Shown: one piece after another, positions 11,983 to 24,373 of the stretch
How positions within the stretch are numbered: the first letter of the stretch is position 1
Layout of the letters: every line of letters begins with the position of its first letter
DNA from: Narthecium ossifragum
Lineage: Eukaryota > Streptophyta > Magnoliopsida > Dioscoreales > Nartheciaceae
DNA length: 64,000 bases
NCBI GenBank assembly: GCA_963920575.1
Contig: OY986973.1
Coordinates: forward strand, 20,751,851-20,815,850
Direction of reading: 5' to 3'
Made by a program: the position numbers and the translations under genes
The notes under the pieces: generated by a model
The model's input: only the letters and a program-made list of their open reading frames with translations
Databases searched by the model: none
Told to the model about the DNA's origin: nothing

Positions 11983-12273
11983 AAGAAGCTGTTCTGAGAC
12001 AATAAGAATTAGACATTGTTGTCCACTCAAATTCGGGCATTTTGTATATAGTTATTATCATAACTACCGGACCGAAACTACTTGGGCTTTTTGTGATGTT
12101 CATTTCACTTGTCTCGGAATGGACTTATATGAATCAGGGGCTTAGGGAATCCCAAGATTTGTTAAGAGTGACAGCATTCGACTTCATGTTTCAGTTTAAT
12201 GAAGGATTTTAGTTTTCTTTAATTCTAAGACTTCATGCATATGACTCGTTTTGTTATTCAGTTCATATGGCAC

Positions 12274-12381
12274 AGAACTAGCAGTCTTCATGCAACCTCC
12301 TGTAGAATTAACATATGCTAACTCCATTTGATGAACACAGACCAGAAGGTCCAGAACTAGCAGCCTTCATGCAACCTCCTG
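12274..12381. repeat. Short direct repeat, 29-bp unit, spacing 79 bp
   Basis: A block starting AGAACTAGCAG and ending CAACCTCCTG occurs at 12274 and again at 12353, with one difference. It lies in the DNA between the GGP-like gene and CHCH paralogue 1. From 12.0 to 13.5 kb no other feature could be supported. Confidence 0.6.
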
Positions 12382-13513
12382 CAATCAAACCCCTGCTTTG
12401 TATTGCTATCTCCTCCTGTAGGACGAGGCACATAGAAGAAACATGTCTGTTCCTTGAAAAAGGAGAACATAAATGGATGCGCCCCCGCATGGGCGTATGG
12501 TCACCAAACAAGTGAGTTATGTCAGCCGTTGTGAAGATCAAGAGACTTTTGAATGTTCTAAATCTAAATCCAAGCTATGGTTGCAGTCACGTTTATCTCA
12601 GATATATTCTCTCGGGAGATGATATGAGAATTAAACTCTTCTCTCCTGTTTGGTAAAACAATGAATCAAATGGAAAAAAAACTTAATTAAATATTTAAAC
12701 TTTTTTATTTTTTAATCCAATGAATCTTATCTTATAGAATTACATATCCCACTTCTACCATGAGATTATTTTATTTCATATACAATGAATATGGAGTCCC
12801 AACAAACTTATTTATCCCACGTATAAAATTACACCAAACATGAGATAAAATGGAGTCGATTACTAATTCTATCCCACCTATAATACCACGAAACAATATT
12901 CTACTCTAAATATTAGGAACAGTGGGAAGAAAGAGATTTCATTAATTGAAGTTGTATTACAATTCTCTTATTCCATAAAATATTTATACAACTTCTCAAA
13001 AGAATAACTACATTTACTGCAAGAAGTTTAGATTTCAACTATTAAATTACCATCAGAACATCTCTAATGAAAGCAGCTCAAGTATTTTGCGAGGATAAGC
13101 AACAGAAGGAGGAAGCAAAGAGACCCCGTTTGAGATTACTGATAGCTTCCGAGAGCTTCAAAGAAGGATGATCTCCTTCCAAAGACCTGCAACTGCAAGG
13201 AGACAAATACACAACCTGAGGGGAGAAAATCTGCCATCAGGTAAGGCAGAGCTAAGCTCCCTGAAGTCCATTATGGGAAATAAAGAAAAACGCCAACCAG
13301 CGCACCTGCAATAGAATAGTTGTTTTTGAAGAATAGTTGCCTGCTTGAGGTCCACTTACAATATCAAACTTCATAAGTACCCAAACAAAAACATAATTTA
13401 AACATTATGTCCTCCACCATTCATCCAAGTTCCAGACAATAGTTCTGCACAAGCGCAGGGTTATTTAAGACATGACAACAATACCAAGTCCAATTGGGTA
13501 AGCCACAACAAGT

Positions 13514-16500
13514 TTAGACTCCAAGAGCAGCACCAGAACCCCGGCGGCATTCGTTCAGCATGTCCACGTAGAACTGGCATTTGCTGATGTCACTACCGAA
13601 GTTGTTAATGCACTGCACCAACAAAAACAGGAGTCAGAGTTGTCAATCAGATTACAATGGAGAGCTCGATCAAATGATTAGAGTGTCTTCCATCCAAGTG
13701 GGCAGTGCCCATTCTTAGATTAATCAGATCAATATTTGATTGAATAGTATGGTCGAATCATAAACATGAACAAACCATATCCAACCGGATTTCATTGAGA
13801 TATTAAGTAACCTGACAGACATAAGCATTAAAAAGGAAGAAAACAAAACATCTCAGCCTATACCTAAGCAAGAAACAGAAAGAAAATGCTAGAAAACAAT
13901 TAAGCAGGCCAAACAACTTGCATAAGCATCCAGGAACATAATAAGACATGATAGGAAAGCTGTGTGCATACATCTTGAAAGGCCTTTGAATGCACATTGC
14001 ATGCATCAGAACCAACAGAATTCATTGGGCCAACAGCAGCAGCAGCTTCAGTTGCCGCAGTTTCATGCTGAATGGTGCGAGGTCCCATTACAGCATCAAC
14101 TGCCCTGTGGGCCATAGCACTGCCAGTACCAAAAGCCATACCTGCATCAAAAGATTCAGGTTTTTCTTGAGAACCACATATAATCAGACAAAGAATGTCA
14201 TATTCAAAAGTTTTAAATAGAAGGTTGCAGCATAATAAGCCAAATTGTATCATTGGCACAACAGTACAGATTTTTTCGAGTTGCACCTACCTTGGGCAAT
14301 AGTTGAACCAATTCCTCCAAGCATGGATCCACCTCCTTGTTGAGCAGGCGCTGGAGGAGGAGCCTGGCGTACTAGAATAAAACCAAAAGCCAGAACAATC
14401 AGACATTAATCAAGAACTGATTCTTGTTTATAGACTCATATACACAAACTAGCATGGCTTGCAGACTTGCATTCACTATACAGTATACCTAACTATTTCC
14501 TAGAAAGAAAAAGTTTCAGCTTCTTTCCTCGGTCAATAAAGAAAAAGACACAAGAGTGTAAGTGCAATAATGCAATCTTGCGGATAAGTTCACAACTCAA
14601 AAATAAACTACTACTGCTTAGCTTTCCTTTACAAGCTGAACAAATTTCTCCAACTTGTATCTGCTAGCACTTTGATCCAAACTTCCAACCAATAACGTTG
14701 AGAAGAAAAGTTCAGAAAGGAACACCACATAGTACCAGTCATTATCTGACATAGTACCAGTTATCATCTCCTACCCATAAGCATCAATATTACTGGAGGG
14801 ACTAATATGTCAAAGTTCCCTATAATTCAACAATCATTAAGAAAGAAGCTATAAGAAGATGCAGAACCCACAATCAAAGAAGAGAAAGATGCTCAATTCT
14901 CAAACGACAACAAAGAAGATAACCAAAATAAATAATGACCTCCAGTAGGATTGTTCTCCACCTTACATTGTTTATAACAAGGCCTAAGAAACATCTTTAA
15001 TACTTAACTTGTATGCTCGCAAGTAAAAAAAAAAAAAAACTAAATCGAAAATTAACCAACAAAGGAACATCTCAATTCTCAAGGAATTATTATGTTCAAA
15101 ACCTTTACCTGGCTGAGGGGGGTTCCTCATTGGAGCTGCACGTGGAGCAGCACGCGGGGCTGAACGTCCTAAAAGTTAGAGTTAGGGAAATACAGACAGA
15201 AAATTGTTAGTATCAGACAAATCAGACATCAATGTAATATACAGCTTAAAGAACAAACCGAAACCAATTCAGTCATCACTTAAAAAAGTAATTCAATCAA
15301 CACTAACAAAGGAATTTTATCTTAACAATCATCAGCCTTTTTATGCTGTTATAGATCACCAATGCTAACAGAGATGAAGATGTTCTGAGAACACCAAACA
15401 AACAGTTACAGGGCAAACAACTCCTCTCCAGAGGATACAACAGATCCACGACCATATCAGTAGTTTTTCTCTTCTGATCAGTTGCAACAGCATTGCACAA
15501 CTTGCATATGAGATAATAAAGCACGAATCTAATGATTGCAACACGATCTAATTTTCTGGAAACCACGCACTTGATAACTCTCTCAATGGTGTCACAGTTG
15601 CAGACCACAAGATCTTCGAACCACAAAGCCCGTTGGTAGCCGTTCATCTGTGCTTTATCACGCCCCATGAATCGAATAGAAGCGGAATCCAGCACTCTCC
15701 AGCGATGAACCTGGAGGGCTTGTCTCGGTGGTCACTGCAATTCTCCCTACCACCAAATCCAGATTTTTCTCCAATAAAGGAGTGCCTACCTTTGTTCTAT
15801 GGATAGATGGCTTCAAGGGTTCTATTACAGCTCCAACCCAGAGACCCAAATGGGTGACGCCGGCAGCGGCAAGAATCCCCGCTTCGGTGAACTATGGTCA
15901 AGGAGCTTCGCCAGGATACTCCCATGTCGAACAGAGATGACCAAGAAGAGAAAGAGAGAGAAAATTGCTTACGTGTCAAATATTAGTCTAAATTAGTCAG
16001 AAAAAGACAAAATTAGTTAAAGTTAGTCAAAATTGGGATTCTCCCATTAAACCACTGACGGCGTATGACAGATGGGCGACATTGACATGGTTCATTAAGT
16101 TTAGGGATTCAATTGATCGGTTTTACAACCGAGGGCCATCATAAACATTTGTCAGAAGTTACAGGGTAGTAAAAGGTATTTTAGCCATTATAAATGATAA
16201 GTACCAAAAAGTAGAAATTACTGCAACAAGCAAAGAGAAATCAATGGAAGTTCATAGGTACATAAAAAAATCAAATAGCCATTCAACTTATGTTAACCCT
16301 CTTATCCTCTTATTCACCCCAATGCAGACAACAATTAGACAATTTTCACAACATGAACTCTTTTCAAGTCTAGAAAGTCATTTTCTCCTGTACTGTTCTT
16401 TTACATCCAACCGTATTATAGGACTGGATCAAGTATTGCCATAATGACCCTGGAAGGCTAAATTGATGACTTATTTAGATTACAGCAACTAGAGCATGAA

Positions 16501-18884
16501 TAAGAAACTTGCACATTAAAGCAGTCAATAAATCTAGTAACTTTTAATGACTACATCTAACATTTCTAATATTAAGACCCAGAAATTGTGAAAACTGACT
16601 TCCCTAACCTTCAACGATTTTCTATTGCGTCACCATGGCAATCCAGTAGCATCCAACACAAGCTGGGCAGATTTTTACAATCCCCATCTAACACAAAATT
16701 TAGCCCTAACACTTAGCTTGAATATAAGGTCAAAAACAACTTGGCCACCTTCTTCATCATGGCCACAACAGTCGACAAGAGTCGATGCCATGGCTGTGGC
16801 ACTTGGCATGGTCTATACAACCCAATGCAGATCAGCAGGGTTGACACTTGATACCATACAGTTTCAACTGTGTCATGATACAAGCATGCTATCATGGTGA
16901 TTGTTATCGATGTGGTATCACTGGCCAGCACGTAGCCAACTTTCTACCGATGAGGTATATATTGGTCAGTGCGCTCTCTTTCATGCTTATTCTTATTCCT
17001 TGTTTAGCCCTAACACTATTATGCAAGTTGGAATATTGGATTTTACTTACATCAAAGACATGCAAAGAAAATATATATTTCAAAATGGGCGCCCTATTAA
17101 GAACCAGTACCTTCAAAATTACGCACCAAGTCATGAATACCAGAGTGAAAGCAAAATATTTGTGAATGATCTTACAAAACAAAAGTAACCAATCCACAGA
17201 AGATACTCAAAATTCCAAAACAATAAACATCTGACACCATAAGCTTCAATACACCCAATTGAGTCAGAAATACTTTATGCAAAATCGCTTTCTATAATTC
17301 ATACAAACTTGTATTACTGCATGATAACTTAAGAACTAGAACAAGAACAGAACTTTTCGCCAAACATTCATGTGAAATTAATCAATTTTGACCGTGAAAA
17401 GGAGTTCTCAAAAGGAAAATCTAATTCTTAGAATGTACTACTACCTTACCAAGCTAACAATGCTCCAAAAACAACTTACAAAGGACCTGACACTTATTCA
17501 TGGAGATACTATGCCCATAGGAGGTTGTGCATGACTACATGAACAAAGAATAGACAATACTATTATAATCTACCTTCAAATCTATTCCCCTTGGTAACTA
17601 AGACAAATGAGTTTTCACCATACAAGAATCACTACAGAAAGATACCAGAACTCCAACGGCGTCCCTGTACTTCCGTGAAATTCCCATAATCCGTAATTTC
17701 CATCACATCATGCCTCACCTCCAGCAAAAATTCAAAGCCTTGCTATGGCACAAACCATATAACCTAGCATGTTCAAGAAACCTACCTTAAAATCCTTGAA
17801 CATTTATTTTCTCAACTTTAAAATTATTCCAATACTACCATAAGTCAAACTCAAACAATACTTTCCACATTAAGATACAAGCCAAGTTTACACAACCTCC
17901 ATTTGTATATTGCTCCCCAAAAAGCAATGGTGAAGCAAATCAAATAAGCTTTCAAAACACTTATATGCTTTACAAGCTGGAATCAGTTTTCGTCACACCA
18001 ATCATCCTAAAACTAACAATTGGAAAGTCTAATTAACAACGATTTTTTTCTAAAGGGGCCCATCCAATAAGAAACTTTTTAACTATAGCTTTTGCAATTG
18101 CCCAATGCTTCCAAAAAGATATATATATATATATATATATAGTATTGCACAACATCCATTCTAGTGAGATCATAAACATAGTTTTTCCAATCACCCCTCT
18201 TTCCCAATAGACCATAATAGAATGATTGCACCGGTATATTCCTTCTCCAAACAGCTCTAACCAAGATGAAGTATTAGGTCTACTGCAAAAATGCCAGTTT
18301 GAGATTCGTCTTTGTACTCCAACCTAACATGCTAAAACATAGCCGATTAAACTTATATAGCATTTGATCCAAAATTGGTTCCGAAAAGGTAGACAAAATC
18401 TGACCCAAAGTTCATATGAACGGATCAGATCAGACCAGATTAAACGTGTTTGACCAAATCAATGTTGAAAGCTTCAAAGCCCATACAAAAGAGGGAAAAG
18501 ATAAGAGCTTTACACCACAATATTGTGATCGAATGTTCAAAACCCAAACTGCAGTCCATGATGTCTTCCAAAAAGAAACAGCTACAAGGGCAATCATAGA
18601 CATTTTTCGTCTACTCCCAAAAAGAGAGGTTTTCCCCCTCTCAAAAAGATATCTTCCATTCTTTCTAAACTTCCATCAAGATATATGCCATCCATCAAAT
18701 TAAACCTCCCACAGCTAACAAAAAGAAACGATTACCGAAGGCATATAGACGAGCAAACCCCATCAAATCAAACACAAGAACATAAAAAAGCCCTCAAATC
18801 TATCCCCAACCCTAAACACAAACCCAGGACATCTAAATGAACACCGGAGATCGGAGGCATACCACCAGAGCTTCGGCGAGGCAT
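13514..18884 (-). CDS. CHCH-domain mitochondrial protein, paralogue 1 (CHCHD2/CHCHD10/Mix17 type), five exons
   Basis: Exons on the minus strand are 18884-18863, 15168-15109, 14371-14291, 14141-13972 and 13612-13514, all with GT/AG borders; they join to 143 residues. The protein starts MPRRSSGGRSAPRAAPRA (basic, likely mitochondrial targeting), continues with a proline-rich stretch, a conserved glycine/alanine helix (GSMLGGIGSTIAQGMAFGTG) and a C-terminal twin CX9C domain (Cys102/112 and Cys123/133). Such proteins are oxidised by the Mia40 pathway in the intermembrane space and affect respiration and stress signalling. No break is visible. Intron 1 (3.7 kb) is about 2.9 kb longer than in paralogue 2. 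A segment at 15.65-16.0 kb looks like foreign leader sequence, but no family could be assigned. Confidence 0.93.
18118..18141. repeat. (TA)n microsatellite in intron 1 of CHCH paralogue 1
   Basis: About twelve TA units. The matching part of paralogue 2 lacks the run. Confidence 0.85.
18186..18586. repeat. Intron-1 segment found in inverted orientation in paralogue 2
   Basis: Read as reverse complement, this block matches 22914-23215: TGTAGCTGTTTCTTT, TTATCTTTTCCCTC, TTCATATGAACTTTG, TAGGTTGGAGTACAAAG and GAGGGGTGATTGG occur in the same order. Sequence on its exon-1 side (CTACTCCCAAAAA...) is collinear in both copies, so the block alone is flipped. Confidence 0.8.
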
Positions 18885-19001
18885 GGCGTAGGCACGAAGG
18901 AGGGCAGCGGCGTCTTTGATTGGAAAAAAAGAAAAACCCTAGATTTGGAGCCCGAGCGACGAAAACAATGGTTGGCGGAAATGGGGGCTGTGGGATGGGG
19001 T

Positions 19002-19009
19002 ATTTATAG
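19002..19009 (-). promoter_or_regulatory. TATA box of CHCH paralogue 1
   Basis: The minus strand reads TATAAATA, about 118 bases upstream of the start codon. The same box at the same place occurs in paralogue 2 (23585-23592). A foreign insertion begins only 10 bases further upstream. Confidence 0.7.
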
Positions 19010-19019
19010 ACGGGCGATT

Positions 19020-19655
19020 CTAAATACACCACAATTTGTAGGTCAGACACCACAACATTTAATTAATACCCAAAATACCCCTACCACTTCTCGAACCAAT
19101 GGTGTTGGTGTGGTGGTGGCAGCGGTAGAGATGATTGTGCTCGCGAAGGTGATGGTGGCGGCGGCGGCGGCGGTCATGGCTTGAAGATAACGGTGGTGAT
19201 GTTGGCGGTAGTGGCAGAGATGTTAGTGGTGGCGATGGTGGTGGTCAAGGCAATGGGTGGTGGTGGTTGTGTTGGAGAAGATGATGGTGGTGGTGTGGTG
19301 GAGTCGGAGGAGGCGGTGACGGTAGCGGGCGGCGGCGGCGATGGTGATAATGTTCGTGGTGGAGACGGCAGGCAGCTGGTGGTGGTAGCCGTGATGTGGT
19401 GGTGGAGATGAGTCAACTTGGGTCACACCGTTTTTCAATCATATATTCATATCATCATATCATATCAATGGTTGAGACTATTTAGATTTCATTAACGGAT
19501 TATATTATTAATAAAATATTCATATATTGACAATTAGTGGTTGATCGCAGTATACAAAAACGGCATAAGCTGGACTTGGTGGAGATGGTGTGATGATATA
19601 AGGGAAGAAGATGAGGGCATTTTAGAAATTTCTTATTAAGGTGTGGTGTACTTAG
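19020..19655. mobile_element. TIR-bounded insertion with GGT-rich body in the paralogue 1 promoter
   Basis: The left end CTAAATACACCACA and right end TGTGGTGTACTTAG are inverted repeats with one mismatch. The body (about 19095-19411) is an imperfect GGT/GGC-rich stretch that is open in several frames but low in complexity. Paralogue 2 lacks it: there, sequence next to the TATA box continues directly into GGATTCTTGGG, which in paralogue 1 resumes only at about 19757. No convincing TSD was found. The DNA from 19757 to 20495 is paralogue 1 promoter and AT-rich spacer. Confidence 0.6.
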
Positions 19656-20495
19656 GAATTCCCTCGGGGAGGGGAAGACCATGGCTGAGATAGGCGGGTT
19701 TGCTTTCCTATTTTGACCCTCTTCGTCTGAACTTCAAGAATATTCTAGAAGCATCGCCGTCGGATTCTTGGGAATATGCAAGAAAAATATGGATGAGCCG
19801 CGGGGTGCGTAGTAGTTCATCCAACCGTAGATCACGCAGTAATGGATCTTAATCGTTGGATGTTGACATCCGTTGATTGAGATCGAAATCACCATTAGTT
19901 GGCCAAAAAGGAAAGGAATAAAAAAAAACACAAGATAAATAAGTACAAGAGCGAACCCATAGGGGTGTTATTTGAGCCTATCAATCTACAATTCTGAATC
20001 ATCCGTAAATATCATGACCATGGCGGCCTCCAATTGTTGATCGATTCAAGGCTACGCGGTAGAGGATCTCTTCCTCTGACTATTGAGACCAATATGTTTT
20101 TTTTTTCTATTATTTTATTTGATAAAGAGGTAAAAAAGAAAAGAAAATATCGTGCTCATTCATTAATCTTCATCTAATGGTTGATATCGCCACGGCAGGA
20201 TTGGGATCGAAAAAGTAAGAATAAAGGATTTTGGATTAAAAAAATGAAAATAAAATAATAATAATTACTTTAAATAAGAAAATAAAATAAAATAATAATG
20301 ACAAATGGAATGAAAATAAATGAATAATAATTACTTTTTAAAAAAAGTACTTAAAATATATATATGGAAATAAAAGAGTCACTAAACAGGCCCTCGGAGA
20401 CCAAACGGTTACAAAATTACCCATTGATTATAGTTCCGCACATTATTGAAGACATGACAATAAGACCAAGTCCAATTGAGTAAGCTACGACAAAT

Positions 20496-23471
20496 TTAAG
20501 CACCAAGAGCAGCACCAGAACCCCGGCGGCATTCGTTCAGCATGTCCACGTAGAACTGGCATTTGCTGATGTCACTACCGAAGTTGTTAATGCACTGCAC
20601 CAACAAAAAATAGGAGTCAGACATGTCAATCAGATCACAATGGAGAGCTTGATCAAATGATTAGTAGAATGCCACAATGCCTTTCTTAGATCGAGTAGAC
20701 CGATATTTGATTGAACAGTCCAGTCGAAATCGTAAACATGAACAAATCAGATCCAGGTTAATTTCATTGAGCTTTTTAAGTAACCTGACAGTCATATCCA
20801 TTAAAAAGGAAGCAAATACTAGAAACCAATTAAAATAAAGTTTTGTGTATATGGACACATTGCACATGCCACAAATAAATAGTACATTACCGATATTTCT
20901 TTTGTATCTCACTACTGATGAACTAGATGAATAATTCAATCGGTAGTGAACTACCGATTCATTTATCTAATCCATGAGCTAGAAGAGAGAATCGGTATCT
21001 CACTATCGATTCACGGCATGTGTAATACACATGGCTTGGGAAATAAACACAAATCAGCACTAAACCAATTAAGCAGGCAGAACCACATCATCATAAGCAT
21101 TCAGGAAAGAAACGAGACGTGATAGAAAAGCTGTGTACATACATCTTGGAAGGCCTTCGAATGCACATTGCATGCATCAGAACCAACAGGAGTATTCATT
21201 GGGCCACCACCACCACCAACAGCAGCTGCTTCAGTTGCCACAATTTCATGTCGAATAGTGCGAGGCCCCATAACAGAATCAACAACCCTGTGGGCCATAG
21301 CACTACCAGTACCCAAAGCCATACCTGCATTAAAAGATTCAGGTTTTTCTTGAGAAACACATAGAATCAGACAACGAATGTCATATTCAAAAGTTTAAAA
21401 TAGAAGGTCACAGCACAACAAGCCAAATTGTGTCATTGGCACAATAGTACAGATTTTTTCGAGTTGCACCCACCTTCAGCAATAGTTGAACCGATTCCTC
21501 CAAGCATGGATCCACCTCCTTGAGCAGGCGCTGGAGGAGGAGCTTGGCGTACTAGAATAAAATCAAAAGGCAGAACAATCAGACTTGAATCAAGAACCAA
21601 ATCTCGTTCATAGAATCATATACACAAACTGGCATTTGTTGCGGACTTGCATAACAGGGTAAGTGTTAGTGGACTAGCATCACTTGCTACAGTAACTGCT
21701 TGAAAAGCTGAAGTTTCAATGGACAGTATACCTAACTATTCTAAACTATTTTCTAGAAGACAAAAGATTCAGCTTCTTTTAGGGGTGAGCAGCACCAATC
21801 AAACCAAAACCGAAAAAACCGAACCGAACCAAACGATTTCGGTCCATTCAGTGCAGTTCGGCTCTCTACTTTTCGGTTCAGTTTGGTTTGTTATTTTAAA
21901 TTTCAGTTAAAACCAAACTTCTGGTTAAATAATCTTTTTTTTGTAAATTACATAACAACACGTAATTCGCTTTGATTCTGTTTTTAAAATTTTGGACAGA
22001 AATAATTCCGTTCAGTTCAGTTAGGTTGGACCGAACACCAAACAGAGAACCGAATGCTCACCCCTATCTTCTTTCCTCGGCCAATAAATATAGAGACACG
22101 GAGAGTGTTAAGTGCATTAATGCAATGCATTCTGGATAATTGACAACTCAAAAATCTACAGCTACTGTTTAGCTTTTCTTTCAAATCTGAACAAATTCCT
22201 CCAACCATTAACATTGACAAGAAAAGTTCAGAAGGAAACACCAACACCACACAGTATAAATAAGTATTAACTCCTACCATACACATCAGTAATACTGGAG
22301 GAACTAATATGTCAAAGTTCCCTAAAATTCAACAATCACAAAGAAAAGAAGCGAGAAGAAAGATTTAACATATGCAAAAATGATGCAGAACCCACAATCA
22401 AAGAAGAGAAAGATGCTAAATTCTCGAACGACAACACTGAAGACAACAAAAATAAATAATGACCTCCGGTAGAATTGTTCTTCACCTTACATTGTTTATC
22501 ACCAGACGTAAGAAGCATCGAAGAATTAAGACTCATGGTTGTATGCTTGGAACTAATAAAACCTGAATACAAAACTAACGTACAAAGGAGCACCTCAAGG
22601 AATTCTTACGTTCAAAACCTTGAATTACCTGGCTGAGGGGGGTTCCTCATTGGAGATGGGCGTGCAGAAGGACGCATACCTGAACGTCCTAGAAGTTGGG
22701 TTTGAGAAATACAGCCACAAAATGTTAGTATCAGAAACATCAGACATCAATGTAACATATAGCTTAAACAACAACCTCAGTCACTCGAAAGTAATTGAGT
22801 CACCACTTAAAAAAGTAATTTGATCAACGCTCACAAAGGAAATGAGTAATTATCTTAACAATCATCCGCCTTTTTATGCTACTATTGATCACCAATTCCT
22901 TGTAGCTGTTTCTTTTGGAAGACATTACTGTCTGCAGTTTAGGTTTTAAACAAATCGATCAGAATATTCTGGCGTAATGCTTTTATCTTTTCCCTCTTTT
23001 GTATGAGCTTTGAAGCTTTTAACATTGATTTGGACAAACACATCAATCTGGTCCGATCTGATCCCTTCATATGAACTTTGTTTAGCATGATAGGTTGGAG
23101 TACAAAGAAGAATCCCAAAAAGACATTTTTGTAGTAGAACTAATACTTCATTCTGGGATTTATTGGTGCAATCATCATTCTATCATGGTCTATTGGTAAC
23201 GAGGGGTGATTGGATCATAAACATTTTTAGTTTACTCCCAAAAATAAACGTTTTCCCTTCTCAAATTGATGTCTTCCATTCTTTCTAAAATTCCATCAAG
23301 ACATATGCAATCCATCAAAATAAAACCAAGGCATAGACGAGCAAAACCCCATCAAACCAAACACAAGAGCATAAAAGCCGTCAAATCCATCCCCAGCCCT
23401 AAACACAGACCCAGGACATCTAAATGAACACCGGAGATTGGAGGCATACCACCAGAGCTTCGGCGAGGCAT
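20496..23471 (-). CDS. CHCH-domain mitochondrial protein, paralogue 2, five exons
   Basis: Minus-strand exons are 23471-23450, 22688-22629, 21551-21474, 21324-21143 and 20594-20496; intron phases equal those of paralogue 1 and the product is 146 residues. The twin CX9C cysteines (105/115, 126/136) are intact. Differences from paralogue 1 include RSGMRPSARPSP in the targeting region, one Gln fewer in exon 3 and an extra glycine run (GGGGG) in exon 4. Exons 1 and 5 are nearly identical at DNA level while introns differ, which indicates a tandem duplication under continuing selection. Function is expected to match paralogue 1. Intron 2 carries a hAT-like MITE. Upstream DNA is interrupted by a MULE at 23730. 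Confidence 0.93.
21780..22066. mobile_element. hAT-like MITE in intron 2 of CHCH paralogue 2
   Basis: TIRs are TAGGGGTGAGCA and TGCTCACCCCTA. Flanks are GCTTCTTT (21772-21779) and TCTTCTTT (22067-22074), an 8-bp TSD with one change. Paralogue 1 has the uninterrupted site (AGCTTCTTTCCTCGG near 14519). Subterminal CCGAACC/GGTTCGG repeats occur inside. No coding capacity. Confidence 0.9.
22914..23215. repeat. Inverted counterpart of 18186-18586 in intron 1 of paralogue 2
   Basis: It matches the reverse complement of the paralogue 1 intron block, as described there. It is about 100 bases shorter and lacks the TA microsatellite. Confidence 0.8.
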
Positions 23472-23584
23472 GGCGTAGAAGCGAAGGAGGGCAGCAGCGT
23501 CTTTGATTGGAAAAAAAAGAAAAACCCAAGACTGAGCCGAGTGACGAGAACAATGGTCGGGGAACTGGGAGCTGTGGGATGGGG

Positions 23585-23592
23585 TATTTATA
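23585..23592 (-). promoter_or_regulatory. TATA box of CHCH paralogue 2
   Basis: The minus strand reads TATAAATA at the same position relative to the start codon as in paralogue 1. The MULE begins 138 bases further upstream, at 23730. Confidence 0.7.
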
Positions 23593-24169
23593 GACCGGGG
23601 CGGATTCTTGGGGAGCAAGAAAAATTTGGATCCGAGATCCGGGTGCGTAGTAGTTCATCCAACCGTAGATCCCGCAGTAATGGATGTCAATCGTTGCATG
23701 TTGATATCCGTTGATTGAGATAAAAAATTGGAAATTTTTTTTAAATAATATTTTTTTAAAAAATTATTATTAAAATATGCCTCTGAAGAAAATATTGATG
23801 GATGTATGCCTGGTTTGGCCACGTCAGCGCCACGCTGGCGTGGCCTTTCATTTTTTTAATCCTGTCAAGTTACGTCTTTATTAATGTAGACGTAACTTGA
23901 AGTTACGTCTTTAACCGTTCCCTCCCCACTGGCAGCCAAGGGCGGGTGGATAAGAGTGGTCACTATTAAGACGTAACTTGGAGTTACGTCTATATTAATA
24001 AAGACGTAACTCCAAGTTATGTCTTACATGGAACCTTTTCCCTGGGTTTATTTGTAAGACGTAACTTGAAGTTACGTCTTAGTTGGTGCTCACAGCAATC
24101 TCACTTCAGTTTTTTTTTCCGCTCTGTACAACCATACAATCACAAAAATACAATATTTACAAATCACAT

Positions 24170-24262
24170 CTCACATTCACATCTAAACACCAACCCACTC
24201 CATTCACATCTAAACACCCACCCACCCCATTCACATCTAAACACTCACCCACCCCATTCACA
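24170..24262. repeat. Minisatellite, period about 27-28 bp, three to four copies
   Basis: The unit contains CATTCACATCTAAACACCC. It lies inside the MULE, just inside the left TIR. Confidence 0.8.
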
Positions 24263-24373
24263 ACCATACACAGTTTTTATATAAATCAAAATCGTTTACA
24301 TCAAACATAATTAACATCTCTAAATGGTCACAAACCATTAACCAAAAAATACCAAATTTACAATAGAAGACAA

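Noticed and set aside
12600..12960. AT-rich block downstream of the GGP-like gene as a MITE
   Set aside because: CTGTTTGGTAAAAC at one side hinted at a transposon end, but no matching inverted end or TSD was found.
15650..16000. Possible separate gene in intron 1 of CHCH paralogue 1
   Set aside because: Short frames on both strands with no conserved domain or consistent splice structure; left as unassigned insertion.
19174..19416. Thr/Pro-rich frames on both strands at the GGT-rich stretch
   Set aside because: Low-complexity translation of GGT/GGC repeats, open in multiple frames and absent from paralogue 2.
24066..24310. HLNT/HPPHS-repeat protein
   Set aside because: Translation of the 27-28-bp minisatellite in the MULE; also open in a second frame.
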